A stretch of 64,000 nt of DNA, from positions 128,755-192,754 of the forward strand of contig NZ_BSFI01000007.1 of NCBI RefSeq assembly GCF_027922265.1. The letters are read 5' to 3'. This DNA is from Hansschlegelia plantiphila (GTDB taxonomy: Bacteria > Pseudomonadota > Alphaproteobacteria > Rhizobiales > Methylopilaceae). Positions 18,906 to 27,470 of this stretch are shown in pieces (within the stretch, counting starts at the first letter, position 1; the number at the start of each line of letters is the position of its first letter). Below the pieces are notes generated by a model. The model had not been told where the DNA came from, ran no database searches, and saw only the letters and a program-made list of their open reading frames with translations. A program made the position numbers and the translations under genes.

Positions 18906-18997
18906 GGGGCAGGCCCCCCGCCCGGTCGCTTGCGGCGAAACCCCTGCGCGCCTAGGTTGGCGACCTCATTTCGCACTCAGGAAAGACCGTCCGGACC

Positions 18998-20416
18998 ATG
19001 CCTGTCGCCTATGTCTCGACCCGCGGAGAGGCGCCCGTTCTCGGCTTCGCAGACGCGTTGCTGGCCGGGCTAGCCCGCGACGGCGGCCTCTATGTCCCGG
19101 ACGCCTGGCCGACGCTGTCGCACGAGCAAATCGCTGATCTCGCTGGCAAATCCTACGCCGAGGCCGCCGAGGCCGTGATCGCGCCGTTCGTCGGCGATTC
19201 GATCGCTCCGGATAAACTCAGGGCGATGATCGAGGAGGCCTACGCGACGTTCCGGCATCCGGCGGTGTCGCCGCTGGTCCAGACCGGCTCCAATCGCTTC
19301 GTGCTGGAGTTGTTCCATGGTCCGACGCTCGCCTTCAAAGACGTCGCGATGCAACTTCTCGCGCGGATGATGGATCACGTGCTCGCTGAGCGCGGGCTGC
19401 GGACGACTATAGTCGGCGCGACATCGGGAGATACCGGCGGCGCCGCGATCGACGCTTTCAGAGGCCGCGACAGGGCCGATGTCTTCATCCTGATGCCGCA
19501 CGGCAAGGTGAGCGAAGTCCAGCGCCGGCAGATGACGACTGCGGTCGAGGACAACGTCCATGCGATTGCGATCGACGGTTCGTTCGACGACGCCCAAGCG
19601 CTCGTTAAGGCGCTGTTCAACCACCATAATTTCCGCGACCGGCTGGCGCTCGGCGGCGTCAACTCGATCAACTGGGCGAGGGTGCTGGCGCAGGCGGTGT
19701 ATTATTTCGTCGCGGCGGTCGCGCTCGGGGCGCCGGCGCGCGGAGTTAATTTCGTGGTGCCGACAGGTAACTTTGGGGATATTTTCGCAGGATATGTCGC
19801 GAAGCGGATGGGCCTGCCGATCAACCGGCTGGTGATCGCCACCAACGTCAACGACATCCTCGCCCGCACGCTCGAGACCGGACGCTACGAGGTCCGCGGA
19901 GTCGAGCCGACGACCTCGCCTTCGATGGACATCCAGGTCTCCTCCAACTTCGAGCGGCTGCTGTTCGACGCAGGCGGGCGCGACCCGGAGACGGTGCGGC
20001 GGGCTATGTCCTCGCTCGCGCAGTCCGGCGCGTTCGAGCTCGATGCGGCGACGCTCGCCAACATCCGGACGGACTTCGACGCCGGCCGCGCCGACGAGGC
20101 GGCGGTCGCCGAGACCATCGACCGGGTGCGGCGCGAGACCGGCTACCTGCTCGATCCCCACACGGCCGTGGCCTACGCCGTCGCCGAGAGGGCGGATCTC
20201 GACCCCGCGACGCCGACGGTCGTGCTGTCGACCGCCCACCCCGCCAAGTTTCCGGACGCCGTAGAGGCGGCGTCGGGGGTGCGGCCGGAGCTGCCGCCGC
20301 ATCTCGCGGAGCTCCTGGAGAAGCCCGAAAAGCTGGTGCGGCTGCCGGGCGAGCTCGGCGCGATCGAGAGCTTCGTCGAGAGCCACGCCCGCGTCGCCCG
20401 CGGGGCCGCGGCGTGA
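18998..20416 (+). CDS. thrC: Threonine synthase
   Basis: PLP enzyme that turns O-phosphohomoserine into threonine. 472 residues, matching the longer fungal/proteobacterial type. Signatures: N-terminal STRGEAPVLGF, the PLP lysine in GPTLAFKDVAMQ, SGDTGGAAIDAFRGR for phosphate binding, and PTGNFGDIFAGY. Its stop codon overlaps the start of the next gene, an M16 peptidase, so the two are probably translationally coupled; thrC-M16-GNAT order is common in Rhizobiales. Confidence 0.97.
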   Translation: MPVAYVSTRGEAPVLGFADALLAGLARDGGLYVPDAWPTLSHEQIADLAGKSYAEAAEAVIAPFVGDSIAPDKLRAMIEEAYATFRHPAVSPLVQTGSNRFVLELFHGPTLAFKDVAMQLLARMMDHVLAERGLRTTIVGATSGDTGGAAIDAFRGRDRADVFILMPHGKVSEVQRRQMTTAVEDNVHAIAIDGSFDDAQALVKALFNHHNFRDRLALGGVNSINWARVLAQAVYYFVAAVALGAPARGVNFVVPTGNFGDIFAGYVAKRMGLPINRLVIATNVNDILARTLETGRYEVRGVEPTTSPSMDIQVSSNFERLLFDAGGRDPETVRRAMSSLAQSGAFELDAATLANIRTDFDAGRADEAAVAETIDRVRRETGYLLDPHTAVAYAVAERADLDPATPTVVLSTAHPAKFPDAVEAASGVRPELPPHLAELLEKPEKLVRLPGELGAIESFVESHARVARGAAA

Positions 20417-21687
20417 GCGCGCGAGTCACGATCCTGCCGTCGGGCCTCGCCGTCGTGACCGACGCGATGCCCGAACTCGGCACCGCGGCGATCGGCGTCA
20501 CCTTCGGCGCCGGCTCGCGGTCGGAGGCCTCCGACGAGCACGGCCTCGCCCATCTGCTCGAGCACATGGCCTTCAAGGGCACGCGACGCCGCTCGGCGCG
20601 GGCGATCGCCGAGGAGATCGAACAGGTCGGCGGCGACCTCAACGCCGCGACCGGCGTGGAGCAGACCGGCTACTCCGCCCGGGTGCTGTCGGCGGACATC
20701 GGGCTCGCGCTCGACATCCTGTCGGACATCGTGGTGGAGCCCGCCTTCGACGAGGTCGAGCTCGCCCGTGAGAAGAACGTCATCGTGCAGGAGATCGGCG
20801 CGGTCGAGGACACCCCCGACGATCTGGTGTTCGACTGGCTGCAGGACGCGGCCTTCCCCGGCCAGTCGCTCGGCCGCTCGATCCTCGGGACCGAGACGAG
20901 CGTGAATGCGCTGGACAGCGCTGCGCTCAGCCGGTTCCGCGACCGCGGATACCGCACGCGCGACGCCGTGGTGGTGGCGGCGGGCGCGGTGGACCACGAC
21001 CGGGTCGTCGAGGAGACCATGCGCCGTTTCGCAGGGCTCAACGAGGGGGAGGGCCCTGCGCTCACTCCCGCCCGCTATGTCGGCGGCGACCGGCGCGAGA
21101 AGCGCGACCTCGAGCAGCTCCACGTCACGCTCGCCTTCGAGGGCCGGCCGTTCGACGCGCCGGACGCCTATGCGGCGCAGGTGTTCGCCAACCTCGTCGG
21201 CGGGGGGATGTCCTCGCGGCTGTTCCAGGAGGTCCGCGAGGAGCGGGGCCTCGCTTATTCCGTCCACGCCTTCCACTGGGGCTATGCGGACGCCGGGCTG
21301 TTCGGCGCCTACGCCGGAACCAGTCCGAAGGACGCGGCCGATATCCTGCCGGTGATGCTCGACGTGCTGATGGAGGCCGCGGACAACGCCGACGAACGGG
21401 AGGCGCAGCGCGCCAAGGCGCAGATGAAGGCCGGCCTGCTGATGTCGCTGGAGCAGCCCTCGGCGCGCGCCGACCAGCACGCCCGCCACCAGCTCGCCTA
21501 TGGCCGTCCGCTCGACGCCGCCGAGATCATCGCGAAGATCGACGCGGTCTCGGTCGAGGACGCGCGCCGCGCCGGCCGCGCGATGCTGGCGTCGCGCCCG
21601 ACGCTCGCCGCCATCGGCCCGATCCGGAGGCTGACCCCGCCGGAACGCCTCGCGGAGCGCCTCGGCGTCCGCGCCTCCGCCGCCTGA
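20413..21687 (+). CDS. M16 family peptidase, mitochondrial processing peptidase-like
   Basis: 424-residue zinc protease starting at GTG 20413 inside the end of thrC. The HxxEH motif is intact (HLLEH, residues 47-51, followed by MAFKGT), and the downstream glutamate lies in EKNVIVQEIG. The glycine-rich NLVGGGMSSRLFQEVREERGLAYS stretch of the second half is well conserved. Unlike the pair at 3.2-6.0 kb, it is a single gene and the closest bacterial type to beta-MPP. Cytoplasmic by lack of a signal peptide. Confidence 0.94.
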   Translation: MSARVTILPSGLAVVTDAMPELGTAAIGVTFGAGSRSEASDEHGLAHLLEHMAFKGTRRRSARAIAEEIEQVGGDLNAATGVEQTGYSARVLSADIGLALDILSDIVVEPAFDEVELAREKNVIVQEIGAVEDTPDDLVFDWLQDAAFPGQSLGRSILGTETSVNALDSAALSRFRDRGYRTRDAVVVAAGAVDHDRVVEETMRRFAGLNEGEGPALTPARYVGGDRREKRDLEQLHVTLAFEGRPFDAPDAYAAQVFANLVGGGMSSRLFQEVREERGLAYSVHAFHWGYADAGLFGAYAGTSPKDAADILPVMLDVLMEAADNADEREAQRAKAQMKAGLLMSLEQPSARADQHARHQLAYGRPLDAAEIIAKIDAVSVEDARRAGRAMLASRPTLAAIGPIRRLTPPERLAERLGVRASAA

Positions 21688-21694
21688 AACGGGA

Positions 21695-22279
21695 ATGGCG
21701 TTCTTCCGCACGCTCGCTGCGGCCGAGACGATCCCGACGCTGGCCGGCGACGGCGTCACGCTGCGCGTGCCGGCGATGGCCGATTTCCCGCGCTGGAGCG
21801 CCTTGCGCGAGGAGAGCCGCGCGTTCCTGCAGCCGTGGGAGCCGACCTGGCCGGCGGACGACGTCTCGCGTCTCGCCTTCCGCAAGCGTCTGAAGCGCTA
21901 CATGCGGGAGATCGAGCAGGACCAGGCCTACCCGTTCTTTGTGGTCCGGAAGGACGGCGTTCTGGTCGGCGGCGTCACGGTGAGCCAGATCCGGCGCGGC
22001 GTCGCGCAGACCTGCTCGATCGGCTACTGGATGGGCGCTCGCTACGCCGGCCGCGGGCACATGACGGCGGCCGTCAACGCGCTCACGCCCTTCGTGTTCG
22101 ACACCCTGAAGCTGAGGCGCATCGAGGCCGCGTGCCTGCCGCGGAACGCCGCGTCGATCCGTCTCCTCGAAAAGACCGGATTTCAACGCGAAGGCTACGC
22201 CCGCGAATATCTCTGCATCGCCGGAGTTTGGCAGGACCACCTGCTCTATGCGCTTCTGCGCGGCGACGTGCTGGGATAA
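21695..22279 (+). CDS. GNAT family acetyltransferase, RimJ/RimL type
   Basis: 194 residues. Blocks typical of ribosomal-protein N-acetyltransferases: TLRVPAMADFPRWSALREES at the start, SIGYWMGARYAGRGHMTAA for acetyl-CoA binding, and LRRIEAACLPRNAASIRLLEKTGF with the LEKTGF end motif followed by EGYAREYL. It probably acetylates a protein N-terminus; the substrate is unknown. It lies seven bases after the M16 gene. Confidence 0.92.
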   Translation: MAFFRTLAAAETIPTLAGDGVTLRVPAMADFPRWSALREESRAFLQPWEPTWPADDVSRLAFRKRLKRYMREIEQDQAYPFFVVRKDGVLVGGVTVSQIRRGVAQTCSIGYWMGARYAGRGHMTAAVNALTPFVFDTLKLRRIEAACLPRNAASIRLLEKTGFQREGYAREYLCIAGVWQDHLLYALLRGDVLG

Positions 22280-22384
22280 CGTGCAGCCGGTTCGCGCCGT
22301 TCGGGCGCAAGACATTACGACGCCGGGAGTTCTCCCGACGACCACGGATCGCTCCGGTCCGGTATTTCAGGGAGAGCTGAGGCG

Positions 22385-25303
22385 TTGCGTTTTCTCCGCG
22401 CCCTCCTTCAGGCGTTCGTCGTCGCGACCGCCCTCGCCGGGGCCGTAGGGCCTGCGGCCGCGCTGCAGCCGCTTTCGCTCCAGCCGGACGATCAGGCCGT
22501 CGACCTGACGGGCGTGGTCGAGCGGCCGATGGGCCAGCCCGACCGCATCCAGGTCGCGACCCTCCCTGGCGCCGACGGCATCGTCCGGCAGATCGAGGTC
22601 CGCTCCGAACGTCATGGCGACGGCCGGCAATGGGCGGTGTTCGCGCTCAAGAACGAGGGCGACGAGCAGATCGACCGTCTGCTGGTCTCGCCGCATTACC
22701 GATTCGTCGGCTCCGGCGCGCTATGGCCGGATCTCGGCGAGCAGCGCATCCAGAACGTTACCGCGAGCCAGGGCATCCGGCCGGACCGGCAGGACGCCGA
22801 CGATTCCGACACCTATGTGCTGACGATCGACCCCGGCGCGACCGTGACCTACGTCGTCGAGCTGTCGTCGCCGCGGCTGCTCCAGCTGACGCTCTGGGAT
22901 CCCGACGCCTACAAGGACAAGGTCAACTCCTTCACGCTCTATCGCGGCATCCTGCTCGGAATCGGCGGTCTGCTCGCGCTCATCCTGACCATCGTGTTCG
23001 TGGTGAAGGGCTCCGTGATGTTTCCGGCCGCCGCGGCGCTCGCCTGGGCGGTGCTGTTCTATCTCGGCGTCGATTTCGGCTTCTGGCGGAAGGTCTTCGA
23101 CCTGGCGCCGGAGACCGAACAGATCCTGCGCGCCGGCAGCGAGGCGGCGTTCGCGGCGACGCTGCTCGTGTTCCTGTTCGCCTATCTCAACCTCAACCGC
23201 TGGCACGTCCGCTACGCCCACATCATGGGAGCGTGGCTGGTGTTCCTGGTCGCGCTGGTGTGGCTTGCGGCCTATGACGCGCCGGTCGCGGCCGGCATCG
23301 CGCGGCTGTCGCTGCTCGGCGTCGCCGCCGCCGGCTTCGGCGTGATCGTCTGGCTGGTGACAAAGGGCTACGACCGCGCCGTAATGCTGGCGCCGACATG
23401 GCTGCTGCTGCTCGCATGGGTCGGCGCCGCGGGCGCGGCGGTCGCCGGAGCCCTCTCGAACGAACTTGTCGCGCCGGCGCTGGTCGGCGGCCTCGTGCTG
23501 ATCGTCCTGCTGATCGGCTTCACCGTGATGCAGCACGCCTTCGCCGGCGGCGCGGTGCTGCACGGCGCGGTCTCCGACATCGAACGTCGGGCGCTCGCGA
23601 TCACCGGCGCCGGCGACTTCGTCTGGGACTGGGACGTCGGCGGCGACCGCATCCACACCAGCCCGGAGCTCGAACAGGCGCTCGGTCTGAAGCGGGGCGC
23701 GCTGGAGGCCTCGCCCGCCGACTGGCTCGAGGTCGTGCATGTGAGCGACCGCGACCGCTTCCGCGCGGCGCTCGACGCGCTGCTCGACGAACGCCGCGGG
23801 CGGCTGACGGAGACCTTCCGTCTGCGCGGCTCGGACGGGCGCTATGTCTGGCACCAGCTCCGGGCGCGGCCGGTGGTCGGGGCCGACGGAGAGGTGGTGC
23901 GCTGCGTCGGCACGCTGCTCGACGTCAACGCCGGCAAGACCACCGAGGAGCGCCTGCTCCAGAACGCTGTGCACGACAACCTGACCGGGCTTCCGAACCG
24001 CGAGCTGTTCCTCGATCGCCTGGAGGCCGCGCTTGCCTTCTCGCGCGAGAATCCGGGCTTTCGTCCGACCGTGATGGTCGTCGACATCGACCGCTACAAG
24101 AAGATCAACGACGCCGTGGGCGTCGCGACCGGCGACACGATCCTGATCACTGTGGTGCGCCGGCTGTCGCGGCTGCTGAAGCCGCAGGACACGCTGGCCC
24201 GGCTGAGCGGCGACCAGTTCGGCGTGCTGCTGATGTCGGAGCGCGACGCGGCGGCGATCCCGGTCTTCGCGGAGACCCTGAAGCGCACGCTGCGTTCGCC
24301 GATCGCCTTCGGCGGCAAGGAGATCTTCCTGACCGGCTCGATCGGCCTCGTCACGGGCGAAGCCGGCCCGGACGTCTCGGGCGAGGAGCTGATCAAGAAC
24401 GCCGAAGTCGCGATGTATCACGCCAAGCGCTTCGGCGGCGACCACATCGAGATCTTCCGGCCCTCGATGCGGGCGGCGACCACCGACAGGCTGCTGATCG
24501 CGGGCGAGCTCAACCGCGCGCTCGAACGCAACGAGATCAAGGTGTTCTACCAGCCGATCGTGCGGCTGGACGACCGCTCGATCGCGGGCTTCGAGGCGCT
24601 GCTGCGCTGGGACCACCCGCGCTACGGGCGGCGCCCGACGTCCGAGTTCATCGCGATCGCCGAGGAGAGCGGGCTGATCGTCGACATCGGCCTGTTCGTG
24701 CTGGACGAGGCGGCGCGCCAGCTCGCCCGCTGGCAGGCGCAGGTGCCGGGCGAGCCGCCGCTGTTCATGTCGGTCAACGTCTCCAGCCGCCAGTTCCTGC
24801 GGCAGGACCTGGTGCAGGACATCCGCAACGTGCTGACGCGCGCGGCGCTGCCGGAAGGCTCGCTGAAGATCGAGCTGACCGAGAGCCTGGTGATGCAGAA
24901 TCCCGAGCACGCCGCGCAGATGCTGACGCGGCTGAGGGAGCTCGGGGCCGGGCTCTCGCTCGACGATTTCGGCACCGGTCATTCGAGCCTCGCCTATCTC
25001 CAGCGCTTCCCGTTCGACGTGCTGAAGATCGACAAGTCGTTCGTGCGGCCGGTCGGCGGCGGCCAGCGTCCGATCCTGCTCTCCTCGATCGTGCGGCTCG
25101 CCCAGGATCTCGGGATGGAGGTCGTGGCGGAAGGCGTCGAGACCGACTCCGACGCGGTCGAGCTGTTTCACTTGGGCTGTGAATACGCGCAGGGCTTCGC
25201 CTTCGGCGAGGCGATGGCCGCCGACGCCTGCGACCGCATGCTGGGGCTCGCCGCCCCCGGCGTCGCGCGCCGCATGATGCAGGGCGCGCTTCGGCGGGGC
25301 TGA
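22385..25303 (+). CDS. Membrane-anchored PAS-GGDEF-EAL protein (probable c-di-GMP phosphodiesterase)
   Basis: 972 residues. In order: signal peptide (1-25), a periplasmic domain (to about 180), a seven-helix-like membrane block (about 190-400), a PAS/PAC domain (about 405-515), GGDEF (about 530-690) and EAL (about 705-955). The GGDEF signature is degenerate: SGDQF at about residue 608, so cyclase activity is doubtful. The EAL domain is complete: EALLRW (about 738), the ENxxxR-like LTESLVMQN region, DDFGTGHSSLAYL and IDKSFV. It most likely hydrolyses c-di-GMP in response to an envelope signal. TTG 22385, with GGAGAG upstream, is the likely start. Confidence 0.93.
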   Translation: MRFLRALLQAFVVATALAGAVGPAAALQPLSLQPDDQAVDLTGVVERPMGQPDRIQVATLPGADGIVRQIEVRSERHGDGRQWAVFALKNEGDEQIDRLLVSPHYRFVGSGALWPDLGEQRIQNVTASQGIRPDRQDADDSDTYVLTIDPGATVTYVVELSSPRLLQLTLWDPDAYKDKVNSFTLYRGILLGIGGLLALILTIVFVVKGSVMFPAAAALAWAVLFYLGVDFGFWRKVFDLAPETEQILRAGSEAAFAATLLVFLFAYLNLNRWHVRYAHIMGAWLVFLVALVWLAAYDAPVAAGIARLSLLGVAAAGFGVIVWLVTKGYDRAVMLAPTWLLLLAWVGAAGAAVAGALSNELVAPALVGGLVLIVLLIGFTVMQHAFAGGAVLHGAVSDIERRALAITGAGDFVWDWDVGGDRIHTSPELEQALGLKRGALEASPADWLEVVHVSDRDRFRAALDALLDERRGRLTETFRLRGSDGRYVWHQLRARPVVGADGEVVRCVGTLLDVNAGKTTEERLLQNAVHDNLTGLPNRELFLDRLEAALAFSRENPGFRPTVMVVDIDRYKKINDAVGVATGDTILITVVRRLSRLLKPQDTLARLSGDQFGVLLMSERDAAAIPVFAETLKRTLRSPIAFGGKEIFLTGSIGLVTGEAGPDVSGEELIKNAEVAMYHAKRFGGDHIEIFRPSMRAATTDRLLIAGELNRALERNEIKVFYQPIVRLDDRSIAGFEALLRWDHPRYGRRPTSEFIAIAEESGLIVDIGLFVLDEAARQLARWQAQVPGEPPLFMSVNVSSRQFLRQDLVQDIRNVLTRAALPEGSLKIELTESLVMQNPEHAAQMLTRLRELGAGLSLDDFGTGHSSLAYLQRFPFDVLKIDKSFVRPVGGGQRPILLSSIVRLAQDLGMEVVAEGVETDSDAVELFHLGCEYAQGFAFGEAMAADACDRMLGLAAPGVARRMMQGALRRG

Positions 25304-25331
25304 GGCTCAAATCAGTGAAGGCCGGGGCCGG

Positions 25332-25466
25332 TCCCTCCTCGCCTTAGCGGGGAGGGGTGCGACGCCGGCCGGGCGCGGGACCGGCGGGACGGGGCTCGGC
25401 GTCGGCTCCAGACGGCACGATCCCCCGCTCGGCCAAGGCCATCCTCCCCGCTGAGGCGAGGAGGGA
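25332..25466. repeat. Long inverted repeat between converging genes
   Basis: 24-base arms at 25332-25355 (TCCCTCCTCGCC...) and 25443-25466 are complementary except for one base (TTA versus TCA in the middle). The 87-base spacer is very GC-rich. It lies in the 174-base gap where the EAL gene and pyk converge. It could act as a large hairpin terminator for both, or be a member of a dispersed intergenic palindrome family. Confidence 0.8.
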
Positions 25467-25477
25467 CCCGGAAGCGG

Positions 25478-26908
25478 TCAGCTCTTGAAGCCGCCCTCGA
25501 TCACCGCGATGCGGAGCATATTCGTCGCGCCGGGGGTGCGCAGGGGCACGCCCGCCGAGATGATCACGCGATCACCGTCGATCGCGAAGCCTTCATCATG
25601 CGAGAACGCGCAGGCGCGGTCGACCATGTCGTCGAGATCGTGGGCGTCGGGCGCGAGAATCGAGTGCACGCCCCAGACCAGCGTCAGCCGGCGGCTGGTG
25701 TCGACGTTCGGGGTCAGCGCGATGATCGGCGTCTTCGGCCGCTCGCGCGCCGCGCGCCGGCCGGTGGTGCCGCCCGAGGTCCAGCAGATGATCGCGGCGA
25801 GGTCGAGCGTCTCGGCGACCTGGCGGGCGGCGGCGGAGATCGCGTCGGCCGGCGTCGATTCGGGCTCGGCGCGCTGGGCGTCGAGGATGGAGCGGTAATA
25901 GGGGTCGCTTTCAACGCTGCGGGCGATCGAATCCATCATCGCGACGGCTTCGGTCGGATAGGCGCCGGCTGCGGACTCCGCCGAGAGCATGATCGCGTCG
26001 GCGCCCTCGAACACCGCGGTCGCGACGTCGGAGGTCTCGGCGCGGGTCGGCGTCGGCTGGGTGATCATCGACTCCAGCATCTGGGTCGCGACGATCACCG
26101 GCTTGCCGGCCCTGCGGCAGGCGCGGGTCATCTGCTTCTGCAGGCCCGGCACCTTCTCGATCGGCATCTCGACGCCGAGGTCGCCGCGGGCGACCATCAG
26201 CGCGTCGGACAGGGCGATGATCTCGGCCAGCCGGTCGATCGCCTGCGGCTTCTCGATCTTGGTCATCACCGCGGCGCGGCCCTGGATGATGTCAGTGGCC
26301 TCGGTGATGTCCTCCGGACGCTGCACGAAGGACAGCGCGATCCACTCGCAGCCGGTCTCGAGGGCGGCGGCCAGATCGGCGTGATCCTTCGCGGTCATCG
26401 CGGAGGTCGCGATCAGCGTGTCCGGCAGGCTGACGCCCTTGCGGTCGGAGAGCCTGCCGCCGACCACGACTTCCGTCACAGTCTGGGTCGGCGTCGAGGA
26501 GATCGCGAGCAGCTTCACCTTGCCGTCGTCGAGCAGCAGATGATGGCCCGGCTCGAGCGCCTCGAGAATCTCGGGGTGGGGAAGGTGGACGCGGGTCTTG
26601 TCGCCCGGCGTCGGATCGGCGTCGAGGATGAACCTCTGGCCCTTCTCGACCATCACGGCGCCGTCCGCGAAGCGGCCGAGCCGGAGCTTCGGCCCCTGCA
26701 GGTCGACGAGGATGCCGATCGGGCGGCCGACCTCCTTCTCGATCCCGCGGATCGACGCGACCAGCTCGCGCATCCGGTCGTGGCTCGTGTGGCTCATGTT
26801 GATGCGGAAGACGTCGGCGCCGGCGTTGAACAGGCGCGTCATCATCTCGGGGCTCGAGGACGACGGTCCGAGCGTGGCGACGATCTTGACCTTGCGAAGG
26901 CGTCTCAT
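25478..26908 (-). CDS. pyk: Pyruvate kinase
   Basis: Converts phosphoenolpyruvate and ADP to pyruvate and ATP. 476 residues from ATG 26908; the frame continues upstream but without family similarity. Markers: KIVATLGPSSSS start, FRINMSHTSHD, the catalytic-lysine region MTKIEKPQAIDRL, and ARGDLGVEMP with the metal-binding acids. The C-terminal domain is present. Its ATG overlaps the stop of the DUF1036 gene by four bases. Confidence 0.97.
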   Translation of the reverse strand: MRRLRKVKIVATLGPSSSSPEMMTRLFNAGADVFRINMSHTSHDRMRELVASIRGIEKEVGRPIGILVDLQGPKLRLGRFADGAVMVEKGQRFILDADPTPGDKTRVHLPHPEILEALEPGHHLLLDDGKVKLLAISSTPTQTVTEVVVGGRLSDRKGVSLPDTLIATSAMTAKDHADLAAALETGCEWIALSFVQRPEDITEATDIIQGRAAVMTKIEKPQAIDRLAEIIALSDALMVARGDLGVEMPIEKVPGLQKQMTRACRRAGKPVIVATQMLESMITQPTPTRAETSDVATAVFEGADAIMLSAESAAGAYPTEAVAMMDSIARSVESDPYYRSILDAQRAEPESTPADAISAAARQVAETLDLAAIICWTSGGTTGRRAARERPKTPIIALTPNVDTSRRLTLVWGVHSILAPDAHDLDDMVDRACAFSHDEGFAIDGDRVIISAGVPLRTPGATNMLRIAVIEGGFKS

Positions 26909-27441
26909 TGGACCGCCGCTCCGGGTTCGAGGCCGGCGCTGTGGGCCGGGGCTGGCGTGGTCGCGGGAAAACGGATCGATCCGGACACGGCGGGCTTCGC
27001 CGTCGGCTCGGTGAGCTGCACCGTCCAGCTCTTCTGCTCGCCGGTGTCGATCTCGAAGAAGCCCGAGCGCTCGAAGCCGCGCGCGAGACAATCCTCGATC
27101 CCCTTGATCGTGAATTCCTTATCGCGAGTGCACATGTAGGCCTTACCGTTCCACTCGCCGCCGCGGTCGTAGTCGATCGCGTACACATAATAGAAGCGCG
27201 CCGACAGCGGCCCGCGGAGCAACGTTTCGCACGAATTCGCGCCGACGTTCCACCATCCCTCGGTCGACCACGTCTCCAGGTCCTTGTAACCGATCGAGAC
27301 GCCGACCCGGCTCTCGGTCTTGTTGCAAAGCCGGAAGTCGGCGCGGGCCGGATCCGAGAGCCCCGCAAACGCCGTCGCCAGCGCGAGGCAGGAGCCGAGC
27401 CGGATCAGGGCGCGGAGTGAAACGGTCATTCGAATCATCAT
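26905..27441 (-). CDS. DUF1036 family secreted protein
   Basis: 178 residues: signal peptide (about 1-34, ending PARA) followed by the DUF1036 core FRLCNKTESRVGVSIGYKD, then WSTEGWWNV and a Cys-rich middle. The C-terminus is an Ala/Pro-rich extension. Function unknown. It is coupled to pyk by a four-base overlap; in Rhizobiales DUF1036 genes are frequently found beside pyk. Periplasmic by signal peptide. Confidence 0.92.
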   Translation of the reverse strand: MMIRMTVSLRALIRLGSCLALATAFAGLSDPARADFRLCNKTESRVGVSIGYKDLETWSTEGWWNVGANSCETLLRGPLSARFYYVYAIDYDRGGEWNGKAYMCTRDKEFTIKGIEDCLARGFERSGFFEIDTGEQKSWTVQLTEPTAKPAVSGSIRFPATTPAPAHSAGLEPGAAVQ

Positions 27442-27470
27442 GTTGACGGGGGCCGGTTGGCTGAACCCTG

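Noticed and set aside
22721-25171. 816-codon open frame opposite the GGDEF/EAL gene
   Set aside because: No motif; a shadow of the sense gene's third-position GC bias.
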